A DNA stretch of 64,000 nt from Saprospiraceae bacterium (lineage in GTDB: Bacteria; Bacteroidota; Bacteroidia; Chitinophagales; Saprospiraceae), in NCBI GenBank assembly GCA_016717265.1, contig JADKFX010000001.1, positions 3,484,501 to 3,548,500 on the forward strand, given 5' to 3'. The translations under genes were made by a program, and so were the position numbers. Each line of letters begins with the position of its first letter. Positions within the stretch are counted from its first letter, which is position 1. Below the pieces are notes generated by a model that was not told the DNA's origin, ran no database searches, and was given only the letters and a program-made list of their open reading frames with translations. Positions 1-9,241 of the stretch are shown piece after piece.

Positions 1-735
1 ATTGCTCAAAGCTCTAATAGCTACCGATGCGCCTAAGAAAATCAAGGTATCTGATGTCAAAATTTCATCTTGTAAAATTATTTCCGATTTAATTTCAGAA
101 CTATTCATACTATAATTTGCAAGTATCAATTGATCTAATAATGCCTGAATTCGGGTAACGAAATTACAGGGCGATTGATTGAAACGAATGGGTACATTGT
201 TATTTAAACGAAGTACAAAATTTTCACTTTGTTCATCTTTTAGTTCTCCATTTATAAATAAACGAAAAAAGCCCAATGTCCGGGTAATAAAAACTTGCTG
301 CCAACACTTTGAAGGGTCTGCTTTCCCAACCAATTGGACGATTTTATCAAATCCTTGCTGCATCGTACAAACAAAACTTGAGTCACTAGACTGATAGATA
401 ATATAAAATGAGGTATCTGCATTACAGTTTGTCATTTTAGAAAGGATATCTAAATTTCCAGAGCCGGATTCAATAGCAATTGAAAATCCAAGAGAGAAAT
501 CGCTATAAAAGAAGGTATCAATTGTATTTGGGAGTGTTAAACTTTGGTTATTAAGCTCTATTGCATCTTGCTCCAGTCCACATTTACAAACAGATGGATT
601 TTTAGCTAAAATCGCAGCGGTAGCCTGATTTTTCTCCAATAAACTGCAAGAATTAAAGTCAAAGTGCAATTTTTGCCTTTGTTGTCCCATTAGAAATAAG
701 GGTAAAATAAATAGAAATCCTGTGATTCGCAACAT
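1..735 (-). CDS. Secreted LamG-like domain protein, 5' part (runs off left edge)
   Basis: An open minus-strand frame of 245 codons starts at an ATG at 733-735 and stays open to base 1, so the 3' part lies outside the window. The N-terminus (MLRITGFLFILPLFLMGQQ) is a signal peptide ending in a typical Bacteroidota cleavage region. The body has the features of a concanavalin A/LamG jelly-roll domain: a FSLGFSIAIESGSGN strand, paired cysteines, and later WQQVFITR...FRLFINGELK, the usual LamG ligand-side strand. Proteins of this form in the phylum are often long surface proteins with PKD repeats and a gliding-motility C-terminus, but that part is not visible here. It is divergent from tatC. Family assignment is moderate; secretion is well supported. 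Confidence 0.75.
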   Translation of the reverse strand, partial: MLRITGFLFILPLFLMGQQRQKLHFDFNSCSLLEKNQATAAILAKNPSVCKCGLEQDAIELNNQSLTLPNTIDTFFYSDFSLGFSIAIESGSGNLDILSKMTNCNADTSFYIIYQSSDSSFVCTMQQGFDKIVQLVGKADPSKCWQQVFITRTLGFFRLFINGELKDEQSENFVLRLNNNVPIRFNQSPCNFVTRIQALLDQLILANYSMNSSEIKSEIILQDEILTSDTLIFLGASVAIRALSN

Positions 736-817
736 AGTGCCTCAAAATTAGACATTCCCATCAGGATTAAACGATCTTTTTTAGAACGGGTCAAAATCCA
801 ATACACAAATTTATACT

Positions 818-825
818 TAGCTTTG
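818..825 (+). promoter_or_regulatory. Candidate -7 box for tatC
   Basis: TAGCTTTG matches the Bacteroidota -7 consensus TAnnTTTG and lies 20 bases upstream of the tatC ATG. No clear TTG -33 element is visible at the usual distance, so this is only a half-supported promoter. Confidence 0.35.
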
Positions 826-844
826 TGATCTCTTTATATTGAGC

Positions 845-1669
845 ATGCTATCCAAATTTTTTAAAAACAAGGCAGAAAATTCAACGGAAACAGAAATGAG
901 TTTTCTGGATCATATTGATGCGTTGCGCTCTCATCTCTTCAAATCTGCTGCTTATATAACAATTGCTGCAATCTTTGTATTTACACAAAAGAAGTTTGTC
1001 ATTGATACGGTCATCCTGGGACCCCTGCATCCAGATTTTATAACCTACCGGTTTTTTTGTAATTTATCAGAATTGACCTGTATTAGTCCGAATAACGTTA
1101 AACTGTTTACAAGAGAATTAAGTGAACAATTAATGGTACATCTGCAAGTCAGTTTTTTCATGGGTCTCATATTGGCATTTCCATTAGTTTTTAGAGAATT
1201 TTGGAAATTCGTAAAGCCAGGTCTTTATGATAAAGAAGTAAAAGCAACTTCCGGAGTCATCTTTTGGTGCACAGTATTATTCCTTTTAGGGGTCCTCTTC
1301 GGATATTATGTATTGGCTCCATTTTCAATTGCTTTTTTAGCCTCCTATGCTGTTAGCGATTTGGTAGAAAGCACTGCCACTTTAAGTTCTTATGTTGATG
1401 CCATGACCATGTATACTATGGCTACCGGACTTGTTTTTGAATTGCCTTTAGTGGTTTATTTCCTGGCAAAATTGGGCATTATGGGCCCAGGGTTTATGCG
1501 CACCTACCGGCGACAAGCAATCGTTGCAATCGCAATTATTGCAGCGATTATTACACCTCCTGATGTAACCTCCATGCTTGTCGTTACATTCCCATTGCTT
1601 TTATTATACGAGATCAGTATCCATATTGCCGCCCACAATTATCCAAAAGAAATTGAAACTAATCCATGA
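845..1669 (+). CDS. tatC: Sec-independent protein translocase TatC
   Basis: TatC is the multi-spanning inner-membrane receptor of the twin-arginine pathway, which exports folded proteins. The 274-residue product has the family hallmarks: an N-terminal SFLDHIDALRSHL segment (family motif hlxELRxR-like), the conserved loop FREFWKFVKPGLYDKEVKA between the first two periplasmic/cytoplasmic segments, and several hydrophobic helices, ending near YRRQAIVAIAIIAAIITPPD. I chose the ATG at 845 (MLSKFF) rather than a TTG two codons earlier. No tatA/tatB lies nearby in this window. The stop overlaps the next ATG by 4 bases (ATGA), so the two are probably co-translated. Confidence 0.95.
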   Translation: MLSKFFKNKAENSTETEMSFLDHIDALRSHLFKSAAYITIAAIFVFTQKKFVIDTVILGPLHPDFITYRFFCNLSELTCISPNNVKLFTRELSEQLMVHLQVSFFMGLILAFPLVFREFWKFVKPGLYDKEVKATSGVIFWCTVLFLLGVLFGYYVLAPFSIAFLASYAVSDLVESTATLSSYVDAMTMYTMATGLVFELPLVVYFLAKLGIMGPGFMRTYRRQAIVAIAIIAAIITPPDVTSMLVVTFPLLLLYEISIHIAAHNYPKEIETNP

Positions 1670-2121
1670 TCAGGATTTCATCTTCACTTACACTCGGATT
1701 ATCAATTTTTATACCTGTATTTTGGTATATGTTCTTCGGGTGTTTTACCTTGTTTTTTTTATTCACAAGTGATGAAGATTTACCTTTTAGTAATCCAAAT
1801 TTAATTCGGATAATAATACTGCTATTTTTCGTAGTCTTTGGATTCTTAATTTATCACAGCCTTACAAAACTGAAACGGGTCGAAATGGATCATGATTTCC
1901 TATATGTAACCAATTTTTTTAAAACTATTAAAATACCAATCTCACAAATAAAAAAGGTAAAATCTTTTCCTCTATTTGGATTTATAAGGGTTAAAATTAT
2001 TCTTCAGACCAATACTATTTTTGGAACTAAAATCAGATTTATTTGCGATTCTGATAAATACCATCAATTCAATAATCGAATAAATACAGGATCTCTCCCT
2101 ATTGACCCTTCATTAAATTAA
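1666..2121 (+). CDS. Small membrane protein with PH-like tail, unknown function
   Basis: A 151-residue protein whose ATG overlaps the tatC stop by 4 bases. Residues 1-35 and about 45-65 are two hydrophobic segments. They are followed by a basic beta-rich portion (KLKRVEMDHDFLYVTN... then KIPISQIKKVKSFP), which looks like a bacterial PH-domain membrane protein: two TM helices, then strands carrying the KI-I-xxIxxV pattern. I do not recognise a specific family. The coupling to tatC suggests co-expression, but nothing shows a role in Tat export. The codon use and AT content look like the neighbours. Confidence 0.75.
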   Translation: MIRISSSLTLGLSIFIPVFWYMFFGCFTLFFLFTSDEDLPFSNPNLIRIIILLFFVVFGFLIYHSLTKLKRVEMDHDFLYVTNFFKTIKIPISQIKKVKSFPLFGFIRVKIILQTNTIFGTKIRFICDSDKYHQFNNRINTGSLPIDPSLN

Positions 2122-2408
2122 GCTTCGTCTAAATCTAGAATTTGCCAATATTTTTTTAATAATATACTTAGTATTGCCGATTCTCTATTATTTTTTAAGA
2201 TTTAATTGCTTACAATATAAATTGCAATAAATTGTTTCTATTAAAAAACAAGATAAAAGCCTTTCACTCTGAATACAGTCAGGTTACTTTACGATTCTGG
2301 ATATAAACGCTAAGTTTAAATACAAAGTATCATGGCAGATATTTGAAACTTAAAAGGGATTGAAAATTCTTAACTTTCATTCACTTTATTTACTTTACAA
2401 GAGATCCT

Positions 2409-3638
2409 TTATTGAGCCTGGAGAACAGTCTCTGAATCCAGTTCTTTAGGTATCGTTAGAAAATATTTAACTTCCCTTCTGGTAAAATAGTCAATGGCAA
2501 TAATTTCTGAAAGTCTTTTAACGGTATTGTTTTTTGTCCGGATTTTGACTTCAGAATCTCCAAGTTCATATGCAGAAAATGATAACTCGTTTTCCGAAAC
2601 CAAAAGCTTGGAATCAATAATATCTAAATTAAATAAATGTTTTGTTTTTGTTCGTAATTCTTTAATCCAATCAAGATCAAAATGTTCATTAGACAAAATA
2701 TTTTTAAAAAACTTTCTGGACAACAGGCAACTTGAAAGATATGAAACAAATTCATTGTTGGAATCTACACATTGCTTTAATAATAATTCAATATCCGTAT
2801 CATCAATTTTTTGATAATACTTTAATAGTTCTGTTGCATTATTATCGATATTGAAACTTTGTGGCAATTGCATAAAATAAGATAAACCTGTGGTGTGAAC
2901 CGGATCAATTTTAAGGGTTTTGCAGGATACCAATAATACCTGCAACATATGCTCAGCAACCAGGGATGTTTTATGCATATACACTTGCCAATACATTAAT
3001 CGTCTTGCGGCCAGGTAATTCTCAATGGATAATGCTGCTTTTTCCTCAAAGATTAATTGTTCATCTGCAACATCCATCATGGATAAAATTCGATCATTTC
3101 CGATAGTACCTTCCACAACGCCTGAATAAAAGCTATCGCGATTCAAATAATCCATCCGGTCTACATCTAATTGGCTTGCTACCAACTGATAAAAAAATGG
3201 CCTTGAATAGAACCCCTGAAATATATCGAGTGCAAGTTGCAACTTACCTTGAAATTGCAAATTCAGCTCTTTCATTATTAACACCGTTAATACCTCATGA
3301 TCTACAGGCACAAGACTATGTTCTAATACATGAGAAAAAGGACCATGTCCAATATCATGTAAAAGTGCTGCAATTTGAGCAGCTTCAAATTCTTCCTGTG
3401 AAATGATTTGTCCCTTTAGCTTTAGGATTTCCAGGGATTTTGTCATGAGGTGAAAAGCACCTAATGCATGATGAAATCTTGTATGAACAGCCCCAGGATA
3501 AACAAAATGACTTAAACCTAACTGTTTAATGCGTCTCAATCGTTGAAACCAGGGATGATCTATTAATTCTATCAAAATCCCGTTAGGAACCTGTATAAAT
3601 CCATAAATCGGATCATTAAATATTTTAATTGTAGACAC
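2409..3638 (-). CDS. HD-domain phosphohydrolase (dGTPase/SAMHD1-like superfamily)
   Basis: A 409-residue soluble protein with a textbook HD domain in its N-terminal third: RFHHALGAFHL supplies the first histidine, ALLHDIGHGPFSHVLEHS the HD metal pair and third His, and the later QLDVDRMDYLNRDSFYSG the conserved aspartate. Members are metal-dependent phosphohydrolases acting on (deoxy)nucleotides; this YdhJ-like group is widespread but poorly characterised, so the substrate is not assignable. The C-terminal half is a helical and beta extension typical of the family. It is transcribed divergently from porX with about 60 bases between the starts. Full length, no defects seen. Confidence 0.9.
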   Translation of the reverse strand: MSTIKIFNDPIYGFIQVPNGILIELIDHPWFQRLRRIKQLGLSHFVYPGAVHTRFHHALGAFHLMTKSLEILKLKGQIISQEEFEAAQIAALLHDIGHGPFSHVLEHSLVPVDHEVLTVLIMKELNLQFQGKLQLALDIFQGFYSRPFFYQLVASQLDVDRMDYLNRDSFYSGVVEGTIGNDRILSMMDVADEQLIFEEKAALSIENYLAARRLMYWQVYMHKTSLVAEHMLQVLLVSCKTLKIDPVHTTGLSYFMQLPQSFNIDNNATELLKYYQKIDDTDIELLLKQCVDSNNEFVSYLSSCLLSRKFFKNILSNEHFDLDWIKELRTKTKHLFNLDIIDSKLLVSENELSFSAYELGDSEVKIRTKNNTVKRLSEIIAIDYFTRREVKYFLTIPKELDSETVLQAQ

Positions 3639-3701
3639 TGGTTGTATTTAGAATACTTTAATTTCGCAGCCCATCGTTAATTAGCAAAGACCGTCAAATT
3701 T

Positions 3702-5265
3702 ATGGATAAAATCAGGATTCTATGGGCAGATGATGAAATAGATCTTCTAAAACCTCAATTATTCTTCTTAGAAAAGAAAGGATACCATGTTGAAACCACC
3801 ACCAATGGTCATGATGTACTTGATATTATTACAAAAAATCCAAATGGATATGACCTTTATTTTTTTGGATGAAAGTATGCCCGGAATTACCGGATTAGAA
3901 ACCTTGTCAAGATTACGACAGAAAGGAATTTCGCAACCGGTAGTAATGGTTACTAAAAACGAAGCGGAAAATATTATGGAAGAAGCCATTGGAGCCGAAA
4001 TTGCAGATTATTTAATTAAACCTGTAAATCCAAACCAATTAGTGCTTACTATTAAAAAATTAATTGATAATAAGCGCTTGATTTCTGAAAAAACAACGAT
4101 GGATTATCAGATTGCATTTCGCGATTTATTTATGGAAATCAATAGCAACCCAGGTTATATTCAATGGGTAGATATTTACCGAAAATTAATTCAATGGGAA
4201 TTAAAATTTGATCAGAATGCTTCTTCCGAAATGCAGGAAATCCTAGGGAATCAAAAAAAAGAAGCAAATTCAGAATTTTCAAAATTTATTGTTCAAAATT
4301 ATTTGAAATGGTTTGAAAATACTTCCATTCAACAACCCTGTTGGTCACATCAATTGATGTTACAAAAAGTATTTCCACATTTAAAAGATGATCTGCCAAC
4401 GGTTTTTATCTTATTGGATAATTTGCGTTATGACCAATGGAAAATTATTGAACCTACGATTACAGAATTATTTAATGTAGAAGAAGAGGATTATTTTTAT
4501 AGCATATTACCTACCACTACGCAATATAGTCGGAATGCAATTTTTGCAGGAATGCTTCCTTCAGAGATTGAGAAATTTTATCCGGATTGGTGGTTAAATG
4601 ATAATGAAGAAGGTGGTAAAAATTTGAAAGAACCAGATTTGCTGGCGGGCCAATTAAAACGAACGATTCGAAAAGAAATAAAATTTGAATATCTAAAAAT
4701 AACAAACTCAAGTCATGGTAAAAACTTAGTAGATACTGCTCACAATTTTTTACAAAACCAGTTAACCGTTATCGTATATAATTTTATCGATATGATGTCA
4801 CATGCCCGTACTGAAATGGAAGTTCTAAAAGAACTTGCCTCAGATGAAACGGCATATCGCTCCCTAACTAAAAGCTGGTTTATTCATTCCCCTTTATGGG
4901 CTGCTCTACAAAAAATAAGCACTCAAAAATTTCAATTAATTATTGCTACAGATCATGGTACCATTAGAGTAAAAGATCCTAGCAAAGTAATAGCCGATAG
5001 AGAAACTACTTCCAACTTAAGATATAAAGTAGGTAAAAATTTGAATTATGAAAAGAAAGATGTGCTTGAGATAAAAGATCCAAATAAAGTTGGATTACCA
5101 AGACCCAATTTATCATCAACTTTTATATTCGCAAAAGAAAATAACTATTTCCTTTACCCAAACAACTACAATTACTATTTAAATTATTTCAAAAATACGT
5201 TTCAACATGGTGGCATTTCTCTTGAAGAGATGATTTGTCCTATCATTCGTCTAACCAGAAAGTGA
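3702..5265 (+). CDS. porX: PorX-type T9SS response regulator with PglZ domain, apparent frameshift
   Basis: PorX is the response regulator of type IX secretion: a CheY-like receiver fused to a PglZ (alkaline-phosphatase-superfamily) effector. Translation from the ATG at 3702 gives the receiver start (MDKIRILWADDEIDLLKPQ...), but this frame hits TGA at 3870. The continuation is in the +1 frame: FLDESMPGITGLETL with the phospho-acceptor Asp, then YLIKPVNP with the conserved Lys. The PglZ part follows (VFILLDNLRYDQW, LPTTTQYSRNAIFAGMLP, ATDHGTIRV). Removing one T from the 3855-3866 stretch restores a single protein of about 520 residues, the usual PorX length. A start at 3787 would lose half the receiver and is not credible. 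Confidence 0.9.
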
Positions 5266-5686
5266 AATCAAAAATTCAATTCTAATACACAAATTGAGGT
5301 TTTGATTTTAAAATAGAATACATCTATAAATTGGCAAAAACTCGCCAGCAATTGAACTTAAAAATTTAAAGGACAATTTCGATTTAATTCTCAAATTAAT
5401 ATTGAAGTCCGTATTCCACTCAAATCGGAATACAGAACCTGCTTTAAAATGCTCACTTAATTTGTAAAAAACTATATTCGTCAATATAATGTAGGGTCTG
5501 CTAAATATTAAATTCCCAGAATAAAACAAGCTCCAAATGTATAACCAATCTAAATCCATAGGAAGCATAATTTAATTCTATCTTAATGCTTTACCAATTA
5601 AAATCTCTTATATTTACATTTAGTTGTTGCCAATTCAAACAATTAGAATGAACTTGTTTTGTTTTTTCTACCCTATTCATGCTAAA
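5266..5686. other. Intergenic region, no gene seen
   Basis: About 420 bases, AT-rich. The only structure I see is a weak 7-bp inverted repeat (GTATTCC at 5411, GGAATAC at 5427). A short minus-strand open frame covers much of it but has no recognisable domain or ribosome-binding context, so I do not call it. A promoter for the following gene must lie here; TATATTTA near 5610 is close to the -7 consensus but imperfect. Confidence 0.5.
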
Positions 5687-8356
5687 ATGCAAATTTTGAA
5701 AATTCGCATTGCAGTTATCATTTTTTCACTTCAATTATTTACATTCGTTATTTACTCACAAGGAACTTCAAAATTATGGATGTTTGGAGAAAATGCAGGA
5801 ATCGATTTTAAAAATGTGCCAGCATTACCTATTAGTACGGGCATTATATTTACTTCGGAAGGTGGGACTACAGTCACAGATTCTTTTGGAAATTTATTAT
5901 TCTTAGTTTCAAATAATACGGTTTACAATAAAAATAAAATTGCCATGCCAAATGGTAGTGGATTGATTTGCAATGGAGGATCAAGTGCGCAAGCGCCTTT
6001 GGTAATTCAAAATCCTGCTTCTGCAAGTCAATTTTACATTTTTCAAACTGCCGATGAAATGAATCCACAATTTAAAGGAAACCTGCGTTATTCCTTGGTC
6101 GATTTGTGTCTTGATAATGGTTTTGGTGATGTTATTTCTACCATGAAGAATATCCAAATTCCGGGCAATTATTCTGAAAGAATCACTGCGATCCCATTAA
6201 AAAACGGTTCAGAATATTGGATCCTTTGTTCAGAACATTTTGTAAATACCATACACTGCTTTAAACTCGATGGAAATGGCATAGATATTACACCGGTCAC
6301 AAGCAAATTTGGTGATATTTATTCTGCCCAGGTTGGCTTTATTGTTGCTAATCATAGAAAAGACCAAATTGCTTATTCTTCATCCTTAGATGTGAATAAT
6401 GGTATCTGGATTATGGATTTTGACACGCTATCTGGAAAAGCCAGTAATCTAAATCAAATTGAATTATTCAAACATTTATATGGCATCGCCTTTTCACCGA
6501 ATGACAAAAGCTTATATTACTCATATTTTTATGGGAATTCCGGCGTTTATCAATATGATCTTGCAAACAAAATTAATACTCCACTAATTGACAAACTTGG
6601 GAATTACTTATATGGGCAGATTGTAGAAGGACCAGATAAAATAATTTATATAGCCAAACCAAATGCAAAACAAATTGCTGCTATAATTAAACCCGACTCG
6701 CCTGGAGTCGCATGTAATTTTATTGACAATTACCTGAATTTAAATGCTGGTTCTTTATGCAATTTGAGCTTACAAAATACAGCCTTGTTTTTTAGAAATA
6801 AAACAATCGAAAATAGATCGGATTTGCTTGGAAGCGATACAGTTCTTTGTTCGCCATTTAACTTAAAACTCTTTGTAAATTATCCGCAGGTGATCTGGTC
6901 TGATGGGACGGTAAAACAAGATATAATAATTACGAAGCCAGGAACTTACTGGGTGAAAGTTGAAGAATGTAATAGTATTAAAATAGATACGATTCATATT
7001 AAAGAGGCAAGTACTGCAACTACCTTAATGATGACTGTGTGTGATTCCACTTCAATTAATGGAATTCGCTACATACAATCCGGCATATATACCCAAATCC
7101 TAACAAATACCAACCACTGTGATAGCATCCTTACCATTCAGCTAAACGTTTTGAAAAATAGTAATTCAAAACTTGAAATGAATGCTTGCGATTCTGCTAT
7201 AATAAATGGAACCATTTATACCCAATCTGGATTTTATAAACAAACATTAAAAAATTCAAATCAATGTGATAGCATTCTAAATATTGAGCTAAGACTATTA
7301 AAAAGCAATGCTTCATCGATTGCAATAAATAGCTGTGATTCTACAAAAATAAATGGTGTTTCTTATACTCAATCTGGTAACTATTTACAAACACTTACGA
7401 ATGTGGATCATTGTGATAGTATGCTCCAAATTAATCTTAAAATATTAAAAAGTTCAAGTTCAACACTTTTCCGTTCGGGATGTGATAGCATCATTATTAA
7501 TTCAATTAAATATTTACAGAGTGGCGAATACAAACAATATTTATTAAATATGAATGGTTGTGATAGTTTGATTCAAATTGAACTAGCCATCACAAAAAGT
7601 ACCCTTAATACATTGAAGGCAGGCAATGATACCAGCATTTGTCAAGGTGAACGTATTGTATTACAGGGTAGTTATAATGGGATTTCAAATCTTTCGTGGG
7701 AATCAAAATATGGCTATTTCGAAAATCCAAATCAACTCATTACAACATATTATTCTAACAGCATTGGAGATGACATTGTGTATTTGCATTCAAAAGACGA
7801 TTGTAATTATTACACAGACAGTTTAACCATCCATATAATCCCTAAATTAAATATAGAGTTGCATCAGGATACTTTATTCGCCCAATGCAATGAGTTTATA
7901 TTTTCAGCTACAGGCGCATCAAAATATATCTGGACACCGAATGCTTTTATTGAATGTCTGGACACACTGTGTCAAAAAGTTAAAATAATTACTACCGTTC
8001 CAATCCATTTTACAATTAGCTCATTGGACCCTTGTGTTGAGCCTGCTTTTCTAAATATAGCTGGATTGCAATTAAACAATGACCTTTTTGTGCCGAATGT
8101 TTTTTCACCTAATGGAGATCAAATCAATGATCTATTTCTTCCAACTTTCAAATGCGATCAAGTTGAATTTTATAAATTACAAATTTTTGATCGATTTGGA
8201 AATTTAGTTTTTGAAACGCTGAACAAAGACAATGGCTGGAATGGAAAATTTCAATCTCAAAATATGAATCCAGGAGTTTTCGCATATCACATTCAATATC
8301 AGATAAAAGGTTCTAAAAGAAAATTAAAAGCGGGTGATGTAACACTCGTCAGATAG
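5687..8356 (+). CDS. Secreted gliding-motility-type C-terminal domain protein with four 49-aa repeats
   Basis: A large exported surface protein of 889 residues. I chose the ATG at 5687 because MQILKIRIAVIIFSLQLF gives a clean signal peptide; an ATG at 5648 is the alternative. The N-terminal half resembles a beta-propeller (segments such as GIAFSPNDKSLYYS). Bases 7040-7627 encode four tandem repeats of exactly 49 codons, each starting with CDS and containing a YxQSGxYxQxL and CDSxLxIxL pattern. The C-terminus (FVPNVFSPNGDQINDLF...FDRFGNLVFE...GWNGKF...PGVFAYHI) is the gliding-motility-associated/CHU C-terminal domain, which directs type IX (type B) secretion. Substrate or ligand unknown. Confidence 0.9.
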   Translation: MQILKIRIAVIIFSLQLFTFVIYSQGTSKLWMFGENAGIDFKNVPALPISTGIIFTSEGGTTVTDSFGNLLFLVSNNTVYNKNKIAMPNGSGLICNGGSSAQAPLVIQNPASASQFYIFQTADEMNPQFKGNLRYSLVDLCLDNGFGDVISTMKNIQIPGNYSERITAIPLKNGSEYWILCSEHFVNTIHCFKLDGNGIDITPVTSKFGDIYSAQVGFIVANHRKDQIAYSSSLDVNNGIWIMDFDTLSGKASNLNQIELFKHLYGIAFSPNDKSLYYSYFYGNSGVYQYDLANKINTPLIDKLGNYLYGQIVEGPDKIIYIAKPNAKQIAAIIKPDSPGVACNFIDNYLNLNAGSLCNLSLQNTALFFRNKTIENRSDLLGSDTVLCSPFNLKLFVNYPQVIWSDGTVKQDIIITKPGTYWVKVEECNSIKIDTIHIKEASTATTLMMTVCDSTSINGIRYIQSGIYTQILTNTNHCDSILTIQLNVLKNSNSKLEMNACDSAIINGTIYTQSGFYKQTLKNSNQCDSILNIELRLLKSNASSIAINSCDSTKINGVSYTQSGNYLQTLTNVDHCDSMLQINLKILKSSSSTLFRSGCDSIIINSIKYLQSGEYKQYLLNMNGCDSLIQIELAITKSTLNTLKAGNDTSICQGERIVLQGSYNGISNLSWESKYGYFENPNQLITTYYSNSIGDDIVYLHSKDDCNYYTDSLTIHIIPKLNIELHQDTLFAQCNEFIFSATGASKYIWTPNAFIECLDTLCQKVKIITTVPIHFTISSLDPCVEPAFLNIAGLQLNNDLFVPNVFSPNGDQINDLFLPTFKCDQVEFYKLQIFDRFGNLVFETLNKDNGWNGKFQSQNMNPGVFAYHIQYQIKGSKRKLKAGDVTLVR

Positions 8357-8662
8357 GCAAATGCATGTTGAAATCTTGAAAATGGAGATTTAAAATAAAA
8401 AATTATTATAAATCAGCAACTTACAAGGATTTATGCAGCCTGTATTTTGCTTAGACGCTGAACCGCCAAACCATCACCAGTTAAAACTAAAAAATCAATT
8501 TGTTTTTACCGGTATGTTTCCCACAATTCAACGGCATTTAGATCCTAGATTTGGTTATCGGATCTGTTCCGTTGAAATATGGGAAACTGTTTTCTTTTCC
8601 ATCAAACACAAAATAGTTTACAGTCCCAAACCTGTCCCCATACAGCTCCCCCGTAAATTAAA
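8357..8662. other. Intergenic region between the gliding-type gene and the tRNA terminator
   Basis: About 300 bases. It holds the long hairpin at 8516-8587. An 82-codon plus-strand open frame at 8433-8681 runs through both this hairpin and the tRNA terminator, has no family resemblance and is rejected as a gene. Confidence 0.5.
8516..8587. repeat. Long imperfect inverted repeat (72-nt hairpin)
   Basis: Arms 8516-8534 and 8569-8587 are reverse complements at 17 of 19 positions, and a second nested pair (AGATCC 8540-8545, GGATCT 8560-8565) lies inside. The result is a long two-part hairpin in a region without a credible gene. It lacks a T-run, so it is not a simple terminator. It could be a structured RNA, a remnant of a small mobile element, or a processing site. 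Confidence 0.55.
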
Positions 8663-8694
8663 AAACCCTTGTAAATATTGATTTACAAGGGTTT
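8663..8694 (-). terminator. Rho-independent terminator of tRNA-Glu
   Basis: A perfect 14-bp stem (8663-8676 with 8681-8694) and a 4-base loop. Read on the minus strand it is followed by a T-run (A-run at 8661-8665 on the plus strand), placing a strong terminator about 15 bases past the tRNA 3' end. T-rich sequence also follows on the plus strand, so it may act in both directions. Confidence 0.9.
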
Positions 8695-8709
8695 AGTGTT
8701 TTTTTCAAG

Positions 8710-8781
8710 TAGCCCGTAGGGGAATCGAACCCCTCTTACCAGAATGAAAATCTGGTGTCCTAACCCCTAGACGAACGGGCC
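8710..8781 (-). tRNA. tRNA-Glu (anticodon TTC)
   Basis: The minus strand from 8781 folds as a complete tRNA. The acceptor stem GGCCCGT pairs with ACGGGCT (first pair a G-U wobble), and the D arm is CGTCTAGGGGTTAGGAC. The anticodon arm is CCAGA-TTTTCAT-TCTGG with anticodon TTC, and the T arm is GGGGTTCGATTCCCC. CCA is not encoded. The T arm is where the homologous fragments upstream break off (see the 42-bp repeats). Confidence 0.95.
8727..8768. repeat. 42-bp direct repeat copy 1 (inside tRNA-Glu)
   Basis: This stretch of the intact tRNA, from the T arm through the anticodon arm to the D loop, recurs exactly at 9303-9344 and 9879-9920, each spaced by 576 bases. The three copies sit at the borders of the duplicated units, which is the arrangement expected of att-like core sites in a tRNA gene, or of tandem duplication end points. 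Confidence 0.9.
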
Positions 8782-8937
8782 TTTTCTTTAAAAAGAGAGG
8801 CAAAGATAAATACCTTTGGAATATACTTCGTCTTTTTTATGCTTTTTCTATTTTCTTTATGTAGCTCTCCAAGATCTTCTTAAATCTTTAATCAACTTTA
8901 TCAGCTCCCCTTTTGATTTTGGCTTTTTCTTTCAAAT

Positions 8938-9192
8938 TTAATTATGGTTCCCTTTTAACTTCCTATCCAAATATATTCGACCCGCGCTCGTCTTAAAATA
9001 TTTTTCTCGTACTCTTCCTGCTTCCCATGATTCAACCTCTTCAATATATATTATTTTCCATGGCAAATGACCTTTTGTATATCGATTTTTTCCACTATTA
9101 TGCTCTTCTAATCGCCTTTCTGCATTCTGGCTCATCCCGACATACCTTGATCCATCTTTTAAACTAAGCAAAATGTACACACTTACAATCAT
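8938..9192 (-). CDS. Small GIY-YIG endonuclease, copy 1
   Basis: An 84-residue single-domain GIY-YIG nuclease of the YhbQ/UvrC-N-like type. The N-terminal VYILLSLKDGSRYVGMS carries the GIY and YIG elements (here VYI and YVG). AERRLEEHN holds the catalytic-type Arg, and SWEAGRVREKYFK the conserved Glu and metal-site helix. It is identical in protein sequence to the copy 576 bases away and lies in the same orientation as the tRNA just downstream. Stand-alone GIY-YIG genes of this size are common next to tRNA and rRNA genes in Bacteroidota; whether they are mobile or act in repair is not established. Confidence 0.9.
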   Translation of the reverse strand: MIVSVYILLSLKDGSRYVGMSQNAERRLEEHNSGKNRYTKGHLPWKIIYIEEVESWEAGRVREKYFKTSAGRIYLDRKLKGNHN

Positions 9193-9241
9193 TATCGAAA
9201 ATAAATCAAAACCTTAAATTTATTTATTCGTTTCAGGGAAT

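Noticed and set aside
3787..3870. porX starting at 3787
   Set aside because: It removes the first half of the receiver, including the acidic pair, which is present in another frame from 3702; a frameshift explains both frames better.
3852..3872. Programmed +1 frameshift in porX
   Set aside because: No frameshift-promoting signal that I recognise, and two other genes here show the same kind of homopolymer indel.
5308..5568. 86-codon minus-strand open frame after porX
   Set aside because: No family resemblance and no upstream signal; the region is AT-rich, so chance open frames of this size are expected.
8433..8681. 82-codon plus-strand open frame between the gliding-type gene and the tRNA
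   Set aside because: It runs through the long hairpin at 8516-8587 and the tRNA terminator, has no recognisable domain and no ribosome-binding context.
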